Below are positions 9,772 through 22,808 of a DNA stretch of 64,000 nucleotides, piece after piece. Within the stretch, counting starts at the first letter, position 1, and the number at the start of each line of letters is the position of its first letter. Origin of the DNA: Brachyhypopomus gauderio (Eukaryota > Chordata > Actinopteri > Gymnotiformes > Hypopomidae); contig NC_135225.1 of the NCBI RefSeq assembly GCF_052324685.1, positions 12,046,503 to 12,110,502 on the forward strand. The letters run 5' to 3'. The notes below the pieces were generated by a model. It searched no databases and was not told the origin of the DNA. It saw only the letters and a list, made by a program, of their open reading frames with translations. The position numbers were made by a program, and so were the translations under genes.

Positions 9772-12700
9772 TCAATTCAATTCAATTCAATTTATTTATA
9801 AAGCACATTTAAAACCACAGCGGACCAAAGTGCTGTACAGCAGATTTAGCAGATAAAATACAAACAAAATACAATACGGTTTAAACAAATTAATAGAGAT
9901 TGAATAGTAAAAAGAATAGAAAAAATAAAACATTATTGGGTTAGTCAACATTATAGGCCAGAGAAAAAATGTAGGTTTTAAGGTGGGCTTTGAATTCGCT
10001 TATTCCTGTTATACACCTAATATCCAGGGGTAACGAATTCCACAGTCTGGGAGCAGCAACAGAAAAGGCCCGGTCCCCTTTTTGTTTCAGACGAGACTGT
10101 GGAACATTCAATAATGATTTACCAGTAGACCGAAGTGACCTTTGGGGCTGGTAAGGGAGCAACGCGTCGCTTAAATACACCGGTGCCATGCCATGGAGGG
10201 CTTTAAAAACAAAGAGCAAAACTTTAAAATGTACCCTATATTTAATGGAAAGCCAATGTAGCGAGGCCAGGACAGGTGTAATATGTTCCCGTTTTTGTTG
10301 TACCTGTGAGTAATCTGGCAGCAGCATTTTGGACAAGCTGCAAACGGGCCAAAGAAGACTGACAGACTCCCATACATAGAGAGTTACAATAATCGAGGCG
10401 TGAAGTGATGAAAGAGTGTATGACTATCTCAAGGTCCTTAAATGATAAAATAGATTTCAGCTTGGTGATGTGTCTTAACTGATAAAAACTGCTCTTTACA
10501 ACTGAGTTTATTTGTTTATCAAATTTTAGAGCATGGTCAAAGATAAAACCTAAATTTTTCGCATCATACGATGTATTGGGAAAAAGATGCTTCAAATCCT
10601 CACTAATAGTTTGGAAGCTTGAAATCGGACCAAATATGACCGCCTCGGACTTTCCTTCATTAAGCTGAAGGAAGGTATTAGTAAACCACTGCCTGACTTC
10701 CTTCATGCATTCAGATAGCCTATACAAGGAATGATTATCCCCTGGTTTAAGGGGAAGATAAAGCTGTGTATCATCTGCATAGCAGTGGTACGAAATTCCA
10801 AATTTCTGAAAAATTTTTCCTAGGGGGGCCAGATATATTGAAAAAAGTACAGGACCCAGGATTGAGCCCTGTGGAAGGCCGTAGGTGGCAGTAGCATGTG
10901 ATGAAGACCATTTACGCAGCTGTACCCTGTAAGATCTGTCTTTCAGATAAGAGGAAAACCAATCTAGAGCTTTCCCCTGTATCCCAGCGAAGGTATTAAG
11001 ACGCTTTAAAAGAATGTGATGATCGACTGTATCAAATGCAGCAGTGAGGTCCAGCATTACTAAAATGACACAGTGATTAGAATCAAGAGACAGTAATAAA
11101 TCATTTGTACTGTGATAGGCCCTAAAACCCGACTGGAATTTGTCCAAAATATTGTTTTCAGCTAAATGTGATGACAGCTGAAGGTAGACTACCTTCTCTA
11201 AAACTTTAGATAAAAATGGCAATTTGGAAATGGGTCTATAGTTAGAGAGGGTGGTTGGATCTAAGTTCGACTTCTTGATGAGAGGGTGAACTATGGCATG
11301 TTTAAAACACAAGGGGACATGCCCATTTATGAGACTGCAATTGATAATGGAGAGAACACTGGGGCCAACAGTGTCCCAAACATTCTTAAGAAGGCGTGAT
11401 GGAATAATATCCAATGAGCAATTTGTAGGCTTCATATGAGTTACAGTATCCGTTAGAGAGGACAGAGACACAGAATCAAACTGAGTCAAAAAAGTAGAAC
11501 AGGCCATGAGCTCAGCTGACTCGAATCCTACTGTGCAGATGGATGATCTGATGGACTCAATTTTACCAACAAAAAAGCGGAGAAATTTTCCACACAATTC
11601 AGGAGAATCTTCGATATGGCTATTCTCATTTGGACATAAAATTGTATTGATTGTATTAAAAAGAACTTTAGGATTATGAGAGTGACTAGAGATCAAATCT
11701 GAAAAGTATTTGGCTCTAGACATTTTTACAGAGAGCTGAAACTTTACCAATGAAGCTTTTAATATTTCATAAGAGATCTGGAGTTTATCTTTCTTCCACT
11801 TGCGCTCAGCTTTCCTGCACTCCTGCCTAAGAGAGCGTGTTTCAGAATTAAGCCAAGGTTGGGTTTTAGCATTGGGTCTTTTAACTCTAAATGGAGCAAT
11901 AGAGTTCAAGATGTCAGTGCAAGTGGAATTAAAGAAATTTAATAGGCCTTCCAGATTTGTGCTTTGTAAGGAGAGGTCAGTAATATTGCAAAAGGGAGAT
12001 TCCACGTAAGCGTCTGAGAACAGTTGAGCAGTAGCAGCATTCATAGTGCGGGTATAAGAGCTGCTTAAATGTTGTGTAGATGGTGTAGACAATAATACTG
12101 ACTCAAACAAGACAGGTCTATGATCTGAGAGACAGATATCCTGAATCTCCACATTATAAACTGAAAAACCAGAGGACAACACCAGGTCGAGAACATGGCC
12201 CTGTTGATGAGTGGGATTTTTAACTGACTGAATGAGATTAAAAGAGTCTACTATATTTTGGAATTCTGTGGCCATTAGTTTTGAAGGGCAGCAAAGATGA
12301 ATATTAAAATCACCAAGAATTAAAAGAGAGTCAGCACTAGGAACAATAAAAGATAGAAAATCTGAAAATTCTTGTATAAAATTAGTGTTATGTTTAGGAG
12401 GTCGGTACACAAGAGCACAGAGCAGTGGTGTTGGTAAAACCAGTTTAAACAACTGAACCTCAAAACTAGTAAACTTTTCTACTGTCATTAACCGGCAATT
12501 AAAATGACTTTTAAAAAAGCACGCCAGACCCCCACCTCTTCGACCCTCCCGAGGGGTATTAAAGAATGAAAAATCGGTAGGGGTCAGTTCAGAAAGGGGG
12601 GCAGAGTCCCCAGGTGTGAGCCAAGTTTCAGTTACAAACAGGAAGTCCAAATTTCGTGACGTTATAAAGTCATTTAGAGTGAAAGTCTTGTTTGTGAGCG

Positions 12701-13285
12701 ATCGGGCATTAATAAGAGCCATCTTAGCTGAGATGAGTTTTCCACTTTGTACCTGGGGCTGAAACTTCAGTGGACGTAGGATTTGAGGATTGATTCCACC
12801 GTTGCGGACATGCACTCTCGCTGGAAGCCGACGAGGAGTGGGCGTGCCGGCAGGAACAAGCTGAAGGAGGTCGGTGTATCTAAACTCCGGGGATCGCCGC
12901 GAGATGAAACGGCCACCTCCGGAATTCATGTCCAGGAGCGTGCTGTTGATGTTGACCGCAGCGAAGTTTCTGGAAGATCTCCTAGTCCTCACCTGGACTC
13001 CTCCCCGCTTGCCGCGTTTTCTACGACGCCTCCTTCCATTGTTATTGCAGCGGCAAATCCCGGCAGGCAGATAACACCGCAGGTTAAAAGGAAGGTTTCT
13101 ACCGGATTTTAGATTGTCCACCTCCATTACAGTGGACCGTATTTTTAGAAGCGACTCCTGGTCATAAGAGATGGTGGAGAAGGAAAAATGTAAAATAGAT
13201 ACAATAAATAGAATAAGATATAAAGTAAAAATACGGGTGCGACGAGCGGCCAAGAAACACACTGGCGCCATCTTGGATTAAGTCC
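9772..13285 (-). mobile_element. Nearly full-length L2/CR1-type LINE (family A)
   Basis: The element is bounded by a 6-bp duplication, CATTAT (9766-9771 and 13286-13291). The 3' end on the minus strand reads TTTATAAATAAATTGAATTG followed by more TTGAA units, the tail type of L2-like LINEs. The 5' leader before the ORF is only about 14 bp. It carries one long endonuclease-RT ORF. It is inserted in the family B LINE remnant. Confidence 0.88.
9941..13271 (-). pseudogene. LINE ORF2: AP-type endonuclease plus reverse transcriptase, one frameshift near the 3' end
   Basis: A single frame runs from 13271 to 10242 (1009 aa) and the C-terminus continues in another frame from about 10336 to 9941, so a one-base indel sits at about 10290-10310, at an A/T run. 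Endonuclease motifs in order: LINARSL, TETWL, GGLACFF, LGDFNIH and LSDHRP (about residues 190-390). RT motifs: [50 protein letters not shown], the catalytic YADDTQLY, and KNLGFIFD. The C-terminal part after the shift has ITPVLASLHWLSIKYR and APRLWNSLP. Domain order and the LHWLP-type tail are those of L2/CR1 LINEs. The N-terminal ~100 residues are hydrophobic then Arg-rich, and I do not recognise them. It is nearly intact but would make a C-terminally altered protein. Confidence 0.88.
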
Positions 13286-13343
13286 CATTATCACAGGATG
13301 ATGCAGAAAAATTGGTGCACGCCTTTGTTAGCTCCAGATTCTT

Positions 13344-13492
13344 CTTCTTCTTCTTTCAGCAATTCCCATTTAGGGGTCGCCACAGCAGATCAAACTCCTC
13401 CATCTGGCCCTGTCCTGAGTGTCCTCCACTGACACACCAGCCACTCTCATATCCTCTACCACTGCATTCATAAACCATCTCTTACTACTGTA
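13344..13492. mobile_element. Short LINE 3'-end fragment nested in LINE B
   Basis: About 150 bp starting TTCTTCTTCTTCTTTCAGC and containing TAGGGGTCGCCACAGCAGAT, a sequence found at the 3' end of a common fish LINE (from memory). LINE B sequence resumes directly after it. Confidence 0.55.
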
Positions 13493-13949
13493 ACTCACTA
13501 CTGTCAGGATGTTTAAATAGGAATTTAAATAAATTTCAAATAGTTCAAAATGCCACAGCCAAAGTTCTGATATTATACCAGCATATTAGACCAGTCCTAT
13601 CAGCTCTGCATTGGCTCCCAGTTAAATTCCGTATTGATTTTAAAATTCTTTTATTAACTTATAAAGCATTGCACGGGCTTGCTCCTGAGTACCTTCAGGA
13701 ACTTATTTCCTATTATGAACCCCCACGTCCACTAAGATCACAGGGTGCTGGTCTTTTATTAGTTCCAAAAATTAATAAGGTAACAGCAGGGGGAAGAGCC
13801 TTTTCTTGTAAGGCCCCCCAGCTTTGGAACATCCTTCCAAAATGTGTCCGGGACACAGTCACAATCTTTAAGTCTAGATTGAAAACCCACTTATTTAATT
13901 TAGCATTTGATAATTAATATCCCCCCTTAGATAAAGGTACAGATCCAGG

Positions 13950-14612
<663 letters not shown>

Positions 14613-15237
14613 GGTAGACTGGGGCGCTGGTGCTGTCATCCTGTCACTGCTCGTCGTCACTCAAGTTTGTTGACAGTGCAGTGGATGGATGCCATTGTCT
14701 CAGAGTGCCCCCAAGCCTATGTTACCTTCTGGTTCTGCCTTTTTTAGCTAGGCTGTAATAATTTAACTTAATGCCAGAGTTGCTGCCACACTCCAGAAAT
14801 GTTTATCATTTCATCTGTCCTATATATCTCCTCATACAGAGCTAATTTCCCGTGTTATTTTCTCCACATGGCGGCCCGCCTGCTCGAGGCACAATGAGAT
14901 GAGAAGAGACAAGCGATCCATCCTGGGCCGGCCACTTCCTGCCTAACCGGATATGCCTACACCAAGATGGACATTACATCTTTTCCTTCTCTTTATTTCT
15001 TCTGTCTAAATTGTTGTTGTTGTCATGGTGACCGGTGTCGGCCAGAGGATGATGGGTTCCCCCCTGAGTCTTGGTTCCTCTCAAGGTTTCTTCCTCATGC
15101 CCTTAGGGAGTTTTTCCTTGCCACTGTCGCCTTTGGCTTGCTCACTGGGGACTAGGACTCAGACACTTGTAAAGCTGCTTTGTGACAACAATTGTTGTAA
15201 AAAGCGCTATATAAATAAAATTTGATTGATTGATTGC

Positions 15238-16133
15238 TTTTACTACTGTAGGAAAGTATCATTTTTATCAAGATAAGTTGATATGACAATCAATATTATG
15301 CAATTTATTGATGCAATAATGTAAAATGTCTTACTCAATTGTCACTCAACTTTGCGACAATGGCCAAATGGTATACATTTGTTTTTTTGCTTAACAGTCA
15401 TGTCAACTACAGTGCGCAGTAAAACTGAAGTTTATCTGCTCTGCACAAGCTCTGTCTGATTTGGAGTTACCCTCCATCTGCGATGTTCTTCCACTTTATG
15501 TTCATAACCTCAAGTCCACTAGAACCAAATATAAGGTGGCAGTAACAATCATTATGGAAGTGAAGCTGTTCTGGCAGAAAGCCAGAATACCAATGCACCA
15601 CAATGATCATGCAATTGGTCAGTTGGAATACAATTGGAGAAATGGGAAGGATTAAAGAAGATCAAGGCCAGATGGACAGCGACCCATGTTTCTAATGAGG
15701 AAACCCTGACAGATTACCTGTTCGATGTGGCTTATCAGGATGCAGGGTTATGTCAGGAGTTAACATGTCACTGATGAAAAAGGAGGAAATACAGACGCTG
15801 AAGGGAAAGTGTAAGCTTGAACTCAAGAATAGACATGAAACAGCTAATATTCAATGAAGTGTAGTCCTCGAGTTGATCCCTGTAGTTTAGTAGTAGTCTC
15901 CTTCAAGGGTATCTTGAATTCTGACCTATCTATGTGTCACAGTAATATTCAAATTTTAGGAGATAATGATTTTGGTTTTTCATTATGGTAAGCCATAATC
16001 ATCAACATCAATAGAATTAAATTGTTTGTCATGAATAAAAAATATGCATTTCACGGTTTGTATTGAATTAATGAAATAAATGAACTTTTTGATGATATTC
16101 TAATTCATCAAGATGCACCTGTATATATGCGTG
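15238..16133 (+). other. Anonymous DNA with a decayed coding-like stretch
   Basis: From about 15440 to 15780 the plus strand encodes SDLELPSICDVLPLYVH, then KVAVTIIMEVKLFWQKARIP and, after frame changes, DYLFDVAYQDAGLC. This order (ELPS...VL, then FW.KARIP, then LFD.A..DA) recalls a widespread uncharacterised repeat-associated protein family of animals; I cannot name it and rate this a weak, decayed fragment. The rest of the stretch shows nothing. Confidence 0.3.
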
Positions 16134-16345
16134 TGTCACGTATGACCATGCCCCCCTCTCGTAGCTGTCACTCCGAGTTCCCTCATGTCTGTGTCCCATG
16201 CCTGTTACAGCGTGTGTGTGCTGTGAATGTTGCTTGTCTTTGCTGAGTCTCGCCTTGTTGTGTGTCATAAGTGTTTTTTGTGCCAAGTGCTAATTGTTCA
16301 GTTTTCAGCGAATAAAAGTGACTGTTTTTCGTTTATTTGGCCTTC
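16134..16345 (+). mobile_element. LTR-like fragment related to family 2
   Basis: It starts TGTCACGTATGACCATGCCC and continues CCCTCTCGTAGCTGTCACTCC, matching the start of family 2 LTRs with changes. An AATAAA lies near 16311. I could not find the right end or a target-site duplication, so this may be a truncated or diverged LTR. Confidence 0.45.
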
Positions 16346-18534
16346 GCAACAATACGCTGCATTTCACTACTGTGGAAATCTCCAAACCTGCCTTCAATTC
16401 TATTTTTTTTTCTGCATGTGAGTGTGGATGTGTGTGTTGATGTGTGAGGACGTTGGGGTTAAAATAAAAAACAGGGAACCATTGTTTTTGTTCTCTGTAT
16501 CTATTTGTATGCTGTACGAACTCATCAATAAAACAAATTTAAAAATAAAAGAAAGCAGCAGTGGAACACTACACCAGAGTCATAGAGCAAACCCCTCCGC
16601 AGTATGAGGATGATGATGTGGAGGAAGAATATAGTATGCCTCCCTCCGTAAATTCAGATTAAATGGTTAACTATATGGATGAGGGAAACAGTACCCCTCC
16701 ATAGGTATACTCGGCAGAAGGAGGGCCTACAGGCTACAATCACAGGAAGTGCATCCAGTTGACTCACTGACCGTCTCTGGTCCCCTATAGGATCCTGCAG
16801 CAAGAAGTGAAAATCTCCACTAAACAGTTTCTTTCAGTAATGCTGAAGTCACGAGCTTAGGAAGGACAATTAGCCAAAAATGTTAAGAACTAATCTTATC
16901 TGGACTTTCCACAGCTGCAGCCCCTTCGGCACCTTCCTCTCTGACCTTCATCAATACTCATCTACAAGAAGGCAACATTTCAGAGATTCTTAGAACTTTT
17001 GCCCCAAAACAGACACTGAATAATAATCTAGCCTAGAGGAAGTAACTTTGCAAGAGGAGTCTAGAGACAACAAACATGTCATCATTCCAGCCAGGGGAAG
17101 GACCCCTATCATCAATGGAGGAGCTAGGGTACTGACAGCCATTCCTTCCACTGGCTGGTCTCCCAAGCTGTCTGACAGGGCTGCAGTTGCTCCTTGCTTG
17201 TACATTCACAAATTATGGCAAGTGAGGTGTTAACAATGCTTTCAAGTGCAAGTGGGTGGCAGTTTTGTATGAGGAAGAACTTGTTAACCTAGCATACGTT
17301 AATGTTGTTGAAAAGACTGAAGTTGAGAAATGGATGTTGTAGATTATTAGCCTGTATTAGCTTATAAGTTTTGGCGTATTTTACTGGCATTTTGAATTCA
17401 TACACTCTTAAGTAACTATGTTCTAACTAAATGACTGGGATATTTGTTTGCATGCATGTTTGAGCATGCATGTTTGCTTGAAATTATTTAATGTTATTTA
17501 GTTTAGATGTAGTTTAGATATACTCATAAAAAGGAATCTAAAATTGTTTGTTATTCTCTATTAGGCACAATCTTATGTGGCACAGTTAAAATTCCTACAG
17601 ACTATTAATTGATTCGACATCAAGCCACACCATTCAAGTTTAATTTTGCTTTTATTGTTCTATTTATGCTCCCAGCTTTGTTTTAGTGACTGTACATGGT
17701 CCCTGCACCAAGATGTTTACATAGCCTTTTTTCCATAACAAACCGACTACCATTTATGAGGTATATAAGTAATTTACAAAGGTGTGTATGCTTGTAGCAC
17801 CCTTAAAAAATATCACAAAGGGTGTTATGCAATCAGTTTTTTCACAGCTTTCTTAAGTGATCACAGTCGTGGCTTTCGAGAGCTATTGCCTCGGCATGGA
17901 AAGAACCACCTAATTTTAACCACAATATAGTGGCTTTCCAACAAAGCTAAATAACATCCAGGTGAGTTGCTACAATGAGTGTGTTTGGCTATGGCTGAAT
18001 CTGAACTCGTTTGGCAAGAGTGCAGAATCACATGTCCATACTGTTTGTAAATGTTGGACTTGTCCATTTATTTTGTCCAGGCAAACTGTTCAGTGACAGA
18101 CGTCCCATTAAAACAACAAAACCCCTGTAGCTGTGATCAAGATTGTGACCTATAATGAACCCTGCACACTTCCTGGTTGGTTTTAAAGTCCTCCTGCTCC
18201 CCCTTGTGGTCAAACAAAAATATAACAAAATATGAACAAGCAGTTAATTGGCTCCCACAAAGCTTTCCTCTGTTCCTTTTCAGCAAGACCAAACACATAT
18301 TTCAAACTACAACTGGTATTAAACCTTTGGTGACCATGTGTATTGATTTAGTATCACAGGTGCCACTGCAACATCATGGTTAAACTGTTTACTATAACTG
18401 CCAGTTGTGTAAATTTGTTAACCAATATTTAATGACAAATATTTAAAATATTGATTTATGTTACTGCATGGCATTAATGCAGAATGTTATATGTACAATA
18501 TACATTTAGCATAATGTAATAACCACTTGCTGGG
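16346..18534. other. No recognisable feature
   Basis: AT-rich DNA with only short ORFs on both strands. I see no conserved motif, repeat array or element end that I can support. Confidence 0.4.
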
Positions 18535-18604
18535 TGTAATGTTCTATTAGTGCTGTAATGGAATGCAATGAACACTCTATACAAATATATTTGATTTGAT
18601 TTGA
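18535..18604 (+). mobile_element. LINE 3'-tail fragment (family C type)
   Basis: It ends CTATACAAATATATTTGATT plus a second TTGATT unit, the same tail as the LINE ending at 62246. Only the last ~70 bp remain. Confidence 0.5.
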
Positions 18605-19250
18605 CTATATTTCAACAAAAGTATTAGAACACCCACACATTACACCTACAGCTTTTATGACATCCCCTTCTAAATTCATTAACATGGAGTTTCTCTGCTG
18701 AAATGTTTGCCCATTCAAAATGTCGCAATCACTGTTCCAGTTAATCAATTTTGTTGCTGACTTTTATGTACTATGTGCTTCAGTACTCAGTGACCCAACA
18801 CTGAAATTTTACATGGGCTGCCACTTCATGGCTGAATTGGTGTTGTTCCTTAATACTTCCATTTTCAAATAATTCCACTTGTGGGATATTTTCAGAGATA
18901 TTGTCAGAGACGTTTGTCCACTAGATGTCGCCATTGTTTTTTACATTGCAAATTAGATTACATTGTACAGGTGCTAAGCCAATGAAAACTATATAGAATG
19001 TATACACATTCTGGTCACGTTTCGCTACTGATATATATATATAGCTGACATTCCTGAACCCAATTGAGGAGTTCTTCTCTGCATGGTTGTGGAAGGTTTA
19101 CGATCGGCAGCCTCATACTCTGATGTCTCTGCTGGCTGCCATGGATGCAGCATGTGATGACATCACAGCAGAAGCTTGCAGAGGCTGGATTAGACATTCC
19201 AAAAGATTCTTTCCACGCTGCATTGCAAGATTAGTCCTGTAATCATGTTT
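18605..19250 (+). mobile_element. Tc1/mariner-type end and a separate IS630-type transposase 3' fragment
   Basis: The start resembles the inverted-repeat end of a common fish Tc1/mariner element (ACTATATTTCAACAAAAGTA). From 19045 a plus-strand fragment encodes a DDE C-terminus: FLNPIEEFFSAW, with the catalytic-type E in NPIEEF, then AAMDAACDDITAEACRGWIR and FFPRCIA. It closely matches the C-terminus of the minus-strand transposase at 19554-21091, in inverted orientation. The rest of the gene is missing. Confidence 0.6.
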
Positions 19251-19553
19251 ACTCTATAAGGATTTTCTCAATGTTGTTCTTTTGATGACGGATTGAACAT
19301 ACTTTATAAAGTATGTCAATTTTAGCAGTATAAAATTACACATTACTGTTTATGTGAGCATGATTGTAAGAAAATGGACAGAAATCCATTGATGCATTCT
19401 TTGTAAAGAAATTTATTGATGGATCATATCATCAAAAAATAAACAAACAAGACAAGTCTGGAAAAACATTACTTTGCACAAAGAATAAAATGTTCAGAAA
19501 TTTAAACCTAGGAAACAAGCAGCATTGTACAGTGTAAATCACAGTGCTGTTTT

Positions 19554-21091
19554 CTATACCTCCTGACGTTCTTGTCTGTTGGGCCACATATTCTCATCCA
19601 CATCACAATAGATATCTTCGCTTGCAATGCAGCGTGGAAATAATCTTTTGGAATGTCTAATCCAGCCTCTGCAAGCTTCTGCTGTGATGTCATCACATGC
19701 TGCATCCATAGCAGCCAGCAGAGCCATCCGAGTATGAGGCTGCCGATCGTAAACCTTTCACCTCCATGCGGAGAAGAACTCCTCAATTGGGTTCAGGAAT
19801 GGGGAACAGGGTGGGAGAAATAGCATCAGCACCCTGTTGTGGGTTGCAAACCATTGCCTGATGATGTTTGAATGATGGAATCTCACATTGTCCCAAATTA
19901 CCACAATTTGTTACAGGTAAATCTGGAGCCTTTTCATGGTCATTTAGAGCCATATCACCATCTGGGATGAGATCCCTGTAGAGTGTATCTATGAATGTGA
20001 CGAGATGCTGTGTGTTGTATGGCCCTAAAGTGGGAATATGAGTTAGCACACCTAATTCTGCAATGGCTGCACACATAGTGATGTTCCCTCCTCGTTGGCC
20101 AGGTACATCAACGGTGGCTCTGTGTCCAATAATATTTCGACCACGTCTTCTGCCTTTTGTCAGGTTGAAGCCAGCCTCATCCACGTATATGAATCGATGA
20201 GTTTGCTCACTTGATTCCAGCTCCATTATACTCTACATTTCAGAAGATACAAAAACAAATAACACAAAGTTATTATCTTACAGTAACAGAATTCACTGAA
20301 GATCACAACAAATGTACATTAGTCAAATTTACTGTACTTTATCATTACACAAGGAACTATTTACTGAAATGGGTAGTTACTGTATGCACGTAGATGATTT
20401 ACCTGCACATACTGATAGCGAAGCTGCTTCACTCTGTCACCATTCCTTTCAAATGGTACACAATACAACTGTTTCATTCTCATCTGATTTCTTCTAAGCA
20501 CTCTGTCAATAGTTGAGATGCTTACTGACTGTATGTTTTCAAAGATGTCATGGTTGTCTATAATTGCACTCTGGATCTACCGAAGTCTAATAGCATTATT
20601 AGCTATGACCATTTCACAGATGGCATCCTCCTGCTGAGGTGTAAAAAGGGGACCTCTGCCACCCCTGTGAGGTAGCCCTGTAGACCTGTGTGGTACACAA
20701 GTAGTAAGGCAAAACAAGACCGAGTTGAGTATACTTTTAGAAAATATGTAAAATTGTAATATGAAGTGTTAGTGTGTACTGTAAACATAAAAGTATTACA
20801 GTATAGAGTTATTTGGATTACCCACCTGTTCTCTCTACGAAAAGTTTGGATTATTGAGGACACGGTTGATCTCCCAACATTTGGCTGCACCCTTCGTCCA
20901 GCTTCAGCCATTGTTAGGCCATGATTGACAACATGGTCTATAAGTGTGGCCCTTATTTCATCTGCAACATGCCTATGTCCATGGCCTCTTCTACCTCTCC
21001 CTCTATGCCTCCTTACTCCCCTTCCATGCACTCCTACTGCTCTTCTTACTTCTGGCTGTTGAGCCTGCTCATTTCTTTGTGGATCTTCCAT
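19554..21091 (-). pseudogene. IS630-type (Tc1/mariner group) transposase with introns, decayed
   Basis: Exon 1, 21091-20826, starts MEDPQRNEQAQQPEVRRAVG and encodes an Arg/Gly-rich stretch and a helix-turn-helix (GLTMAEAGRRVQPNVGRSTV). Exon 2, up to the donor after QLRYQYVQ, begins after a 3' AG at about 20685 with GLPHRGGRGPLFTPQQED and carries an in-frame stop (LR* near 20580). Exon 3 starts before VMELESSEQTHRFIYVDEAG (first catalytic D). A frameshift follows near 19900, and the second acidic motif (WDNVRFHH) and NPIEEFFSAW are only found by switching frame. The C-terminus ends NVRRYRKQH in one frame and RQERQEV in the correct one. Not functional. A matching inverted 3' fragment lies at 19045-19250. 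Confidence 0.7.
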
Positions 21092-21310
21092 TGTTAGAAA
21101 TTATAGAACTGTGTTTTGCTTCCAGTAGTCTATATATGCTTGCCAATTGAAGGTTCATGAGATGCACCTTAGAGTAGTTTCAGAAAACTGCTTGATAATT
21201 AGTTGATCTAGAGTATCAAACACTCCCTTTCATTAGTAAAAGTCATGATTCAGCTGACAGCTAATCACCAGTTCAAACAATATTTACATTCCACTGACTC
21301 TAGCTTCAAG

Positions 21311-21780
21311 GCACCAATTCATGATAGCATTTCACCTTAACTCGCCCTCCTATGGTAAAACCTCTTGATGTACCTAGCGTGTCCTCATTTCCAGTGGATC
21401 TTTTGAATCCAAATATTGCTTTGGCTATAACATCAACATACCCCGATATAACCGAAGTCGATCTGACTAAGAATGCATCTGTGAATGACATACAGTACAG
21501 CACTGGCATGATAGTTGCTCAGGGGTCAACTAGCGGCATGCCAGACTTTGCTGAGATTGTGCACATGTGTCATTAAAAATGAATTGCTCCATATTGTGAG
21601 AATGCTATGCGGATGGTACACTGACCATTACAGAGCCTTTGAAATAACTATCACCAACCAGAGAGACAAAGCTTGTGCATTTAACTGATCTGGGAGACAT
21701 CTATCCACTGGCAGATTATATTGTTGGAGCAAGCCGAATGGTGACCTTGAAAAGGCATATTATTGTTAAAGGTTTGTTAA
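21311..21780 (+). pseudogene. Fragment of an uncharacterised multicopy fish protein family
   Basis: One frame encodes VKPLDVPSVSSFPVDL, then TEVDLTKNASVNDIQYSTGM and GMPDFAEIVHM, after which a shift gives LLHIVRMLCGWYTDHYRAFE and finally DIYPLADYIVGASRMVTLKR. The pattern (TEVD.TK....IQY.TGM...G...G.P.FAEI, W.(S/T)(D/E)H.RA(F/Y)E, YPL..Y.VG..RMVTLK) is one I recall from many unannotated fish proteins. Function unknown. At least one frameshift is present. Confidence 0.45.
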
Positions 21781-22050
21781 ATTGTATTTAACATGTAGGT
21801 ATGTTATGATAATTACTACATCAAGGCTTAAGTCAAGGCGTTGTTAACTCCTTGCACTTAGCACCATTTAAAACTTTCATCAAATACTAAAAAATCTGCA
21901 CAACAGTGCAGGCACACAACAGTGACATTAATTGGATTGGTTCTTGGCATATTTTTCTCTCCAGATATGTTTTTGAGAATAATGTGAATTTATTAGCAGA
22001 TCAGATCTTTCAAAAATCTCAAAACACTAAAAGAAATTTATATAAAAATC

Positions 22051-22053
<3 letters not shown>

Positions 22054-22090
<37 letters not shown>
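22054..22090. repeat. (TA)n microsatellite
   Basis: About 18 TA units followed by a T run. Confidence 0.95.
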
Positions 22091-22099
<9 letters not shown>

Positions 22100-22427
22100 T
22101 TTCTCCACTCCCTTTTTTAAAGATTGTATTTAACACTTTGTTTATTGGTTTGTGCTTTTTCAGATTAAAAATAATGGCCTCATCCTGCATATTGAAAGTC
22201 ATATTGACAACACCTGCCTTTTACATAGTGTAACGCTGAGGTGCAGTCTGAATGACAAGGCGTTTATTTACATGAATTGCACAGAGAGTGCACATGTAAC
22301 ACACTTCACGAATGTGAGACTCTAACAAAGACGAGCACAGGATGATACAACCACACACGCTATATATACCTAGTCTAAGAAGCACCGCGTGAAACACATT
22401 CGACTAACAACACGAGTGAACACACTA

Positions 22428-22783
22428 TGGGAGGTATTTCCTGCCAATAATAAAACTAAAATGAAAACACTAAAATGAAAATGAAAATACCGTTTTGCCA
22501 TTTCTTTTTCCATACATGTGTGAAAATATTATGACAAAATTAAAAATAAAATGAAATCACTTAATTTGCAATTTAATTTTTCACTCGAGCACGGGTCATA
22601 TGTGACAAATATAAAATTAAAATTAAAAAGGAGGATTGGCGCTACCTGCTGGTGATTTTCTTTTTCATTTTCCACTTTTCATTTTCTTTTTCCACTTTTC
22701 ATTTTCGTTTTCAACTTCACCAGCATGCAAATACATGTAAATGAACAGTAGGCGGAGCTACAACTACAGAACCTCCCGCGAAA
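22428..22783. repeat. Left 356-bp terminal inverted repeat of element 1
   Basis: Matches the reverse complement of 33820-34175 almost base for base. The inner part holds AAAATGAAAA-type and TTTTCATTTTC-type runs and a CACTCGAGCACGGGTCATAT segment. The integrase start codon is 26 bp past its inner edge, so it may contain the promoter. Confidence 0.9.
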
Positions 22784-22808
22784 TCCAGAGAGGGCAGCAC
22801 ACGGCAAC

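Noticed and set aside
16990-17233. Short ORFs on both strands around 17000-17230
   Set aside because: They overlap each other on opposite strands, show no domain and have no splice or promoter support.
22164-22228. Possible short exon (after TTTTCAG, continuing past the split LTR to GATG|GTAATT at 34278-34283)
   Set aside because: The splice sites look acceptable, but 70 bp without a recognisable partner exon is too little to support a gene.
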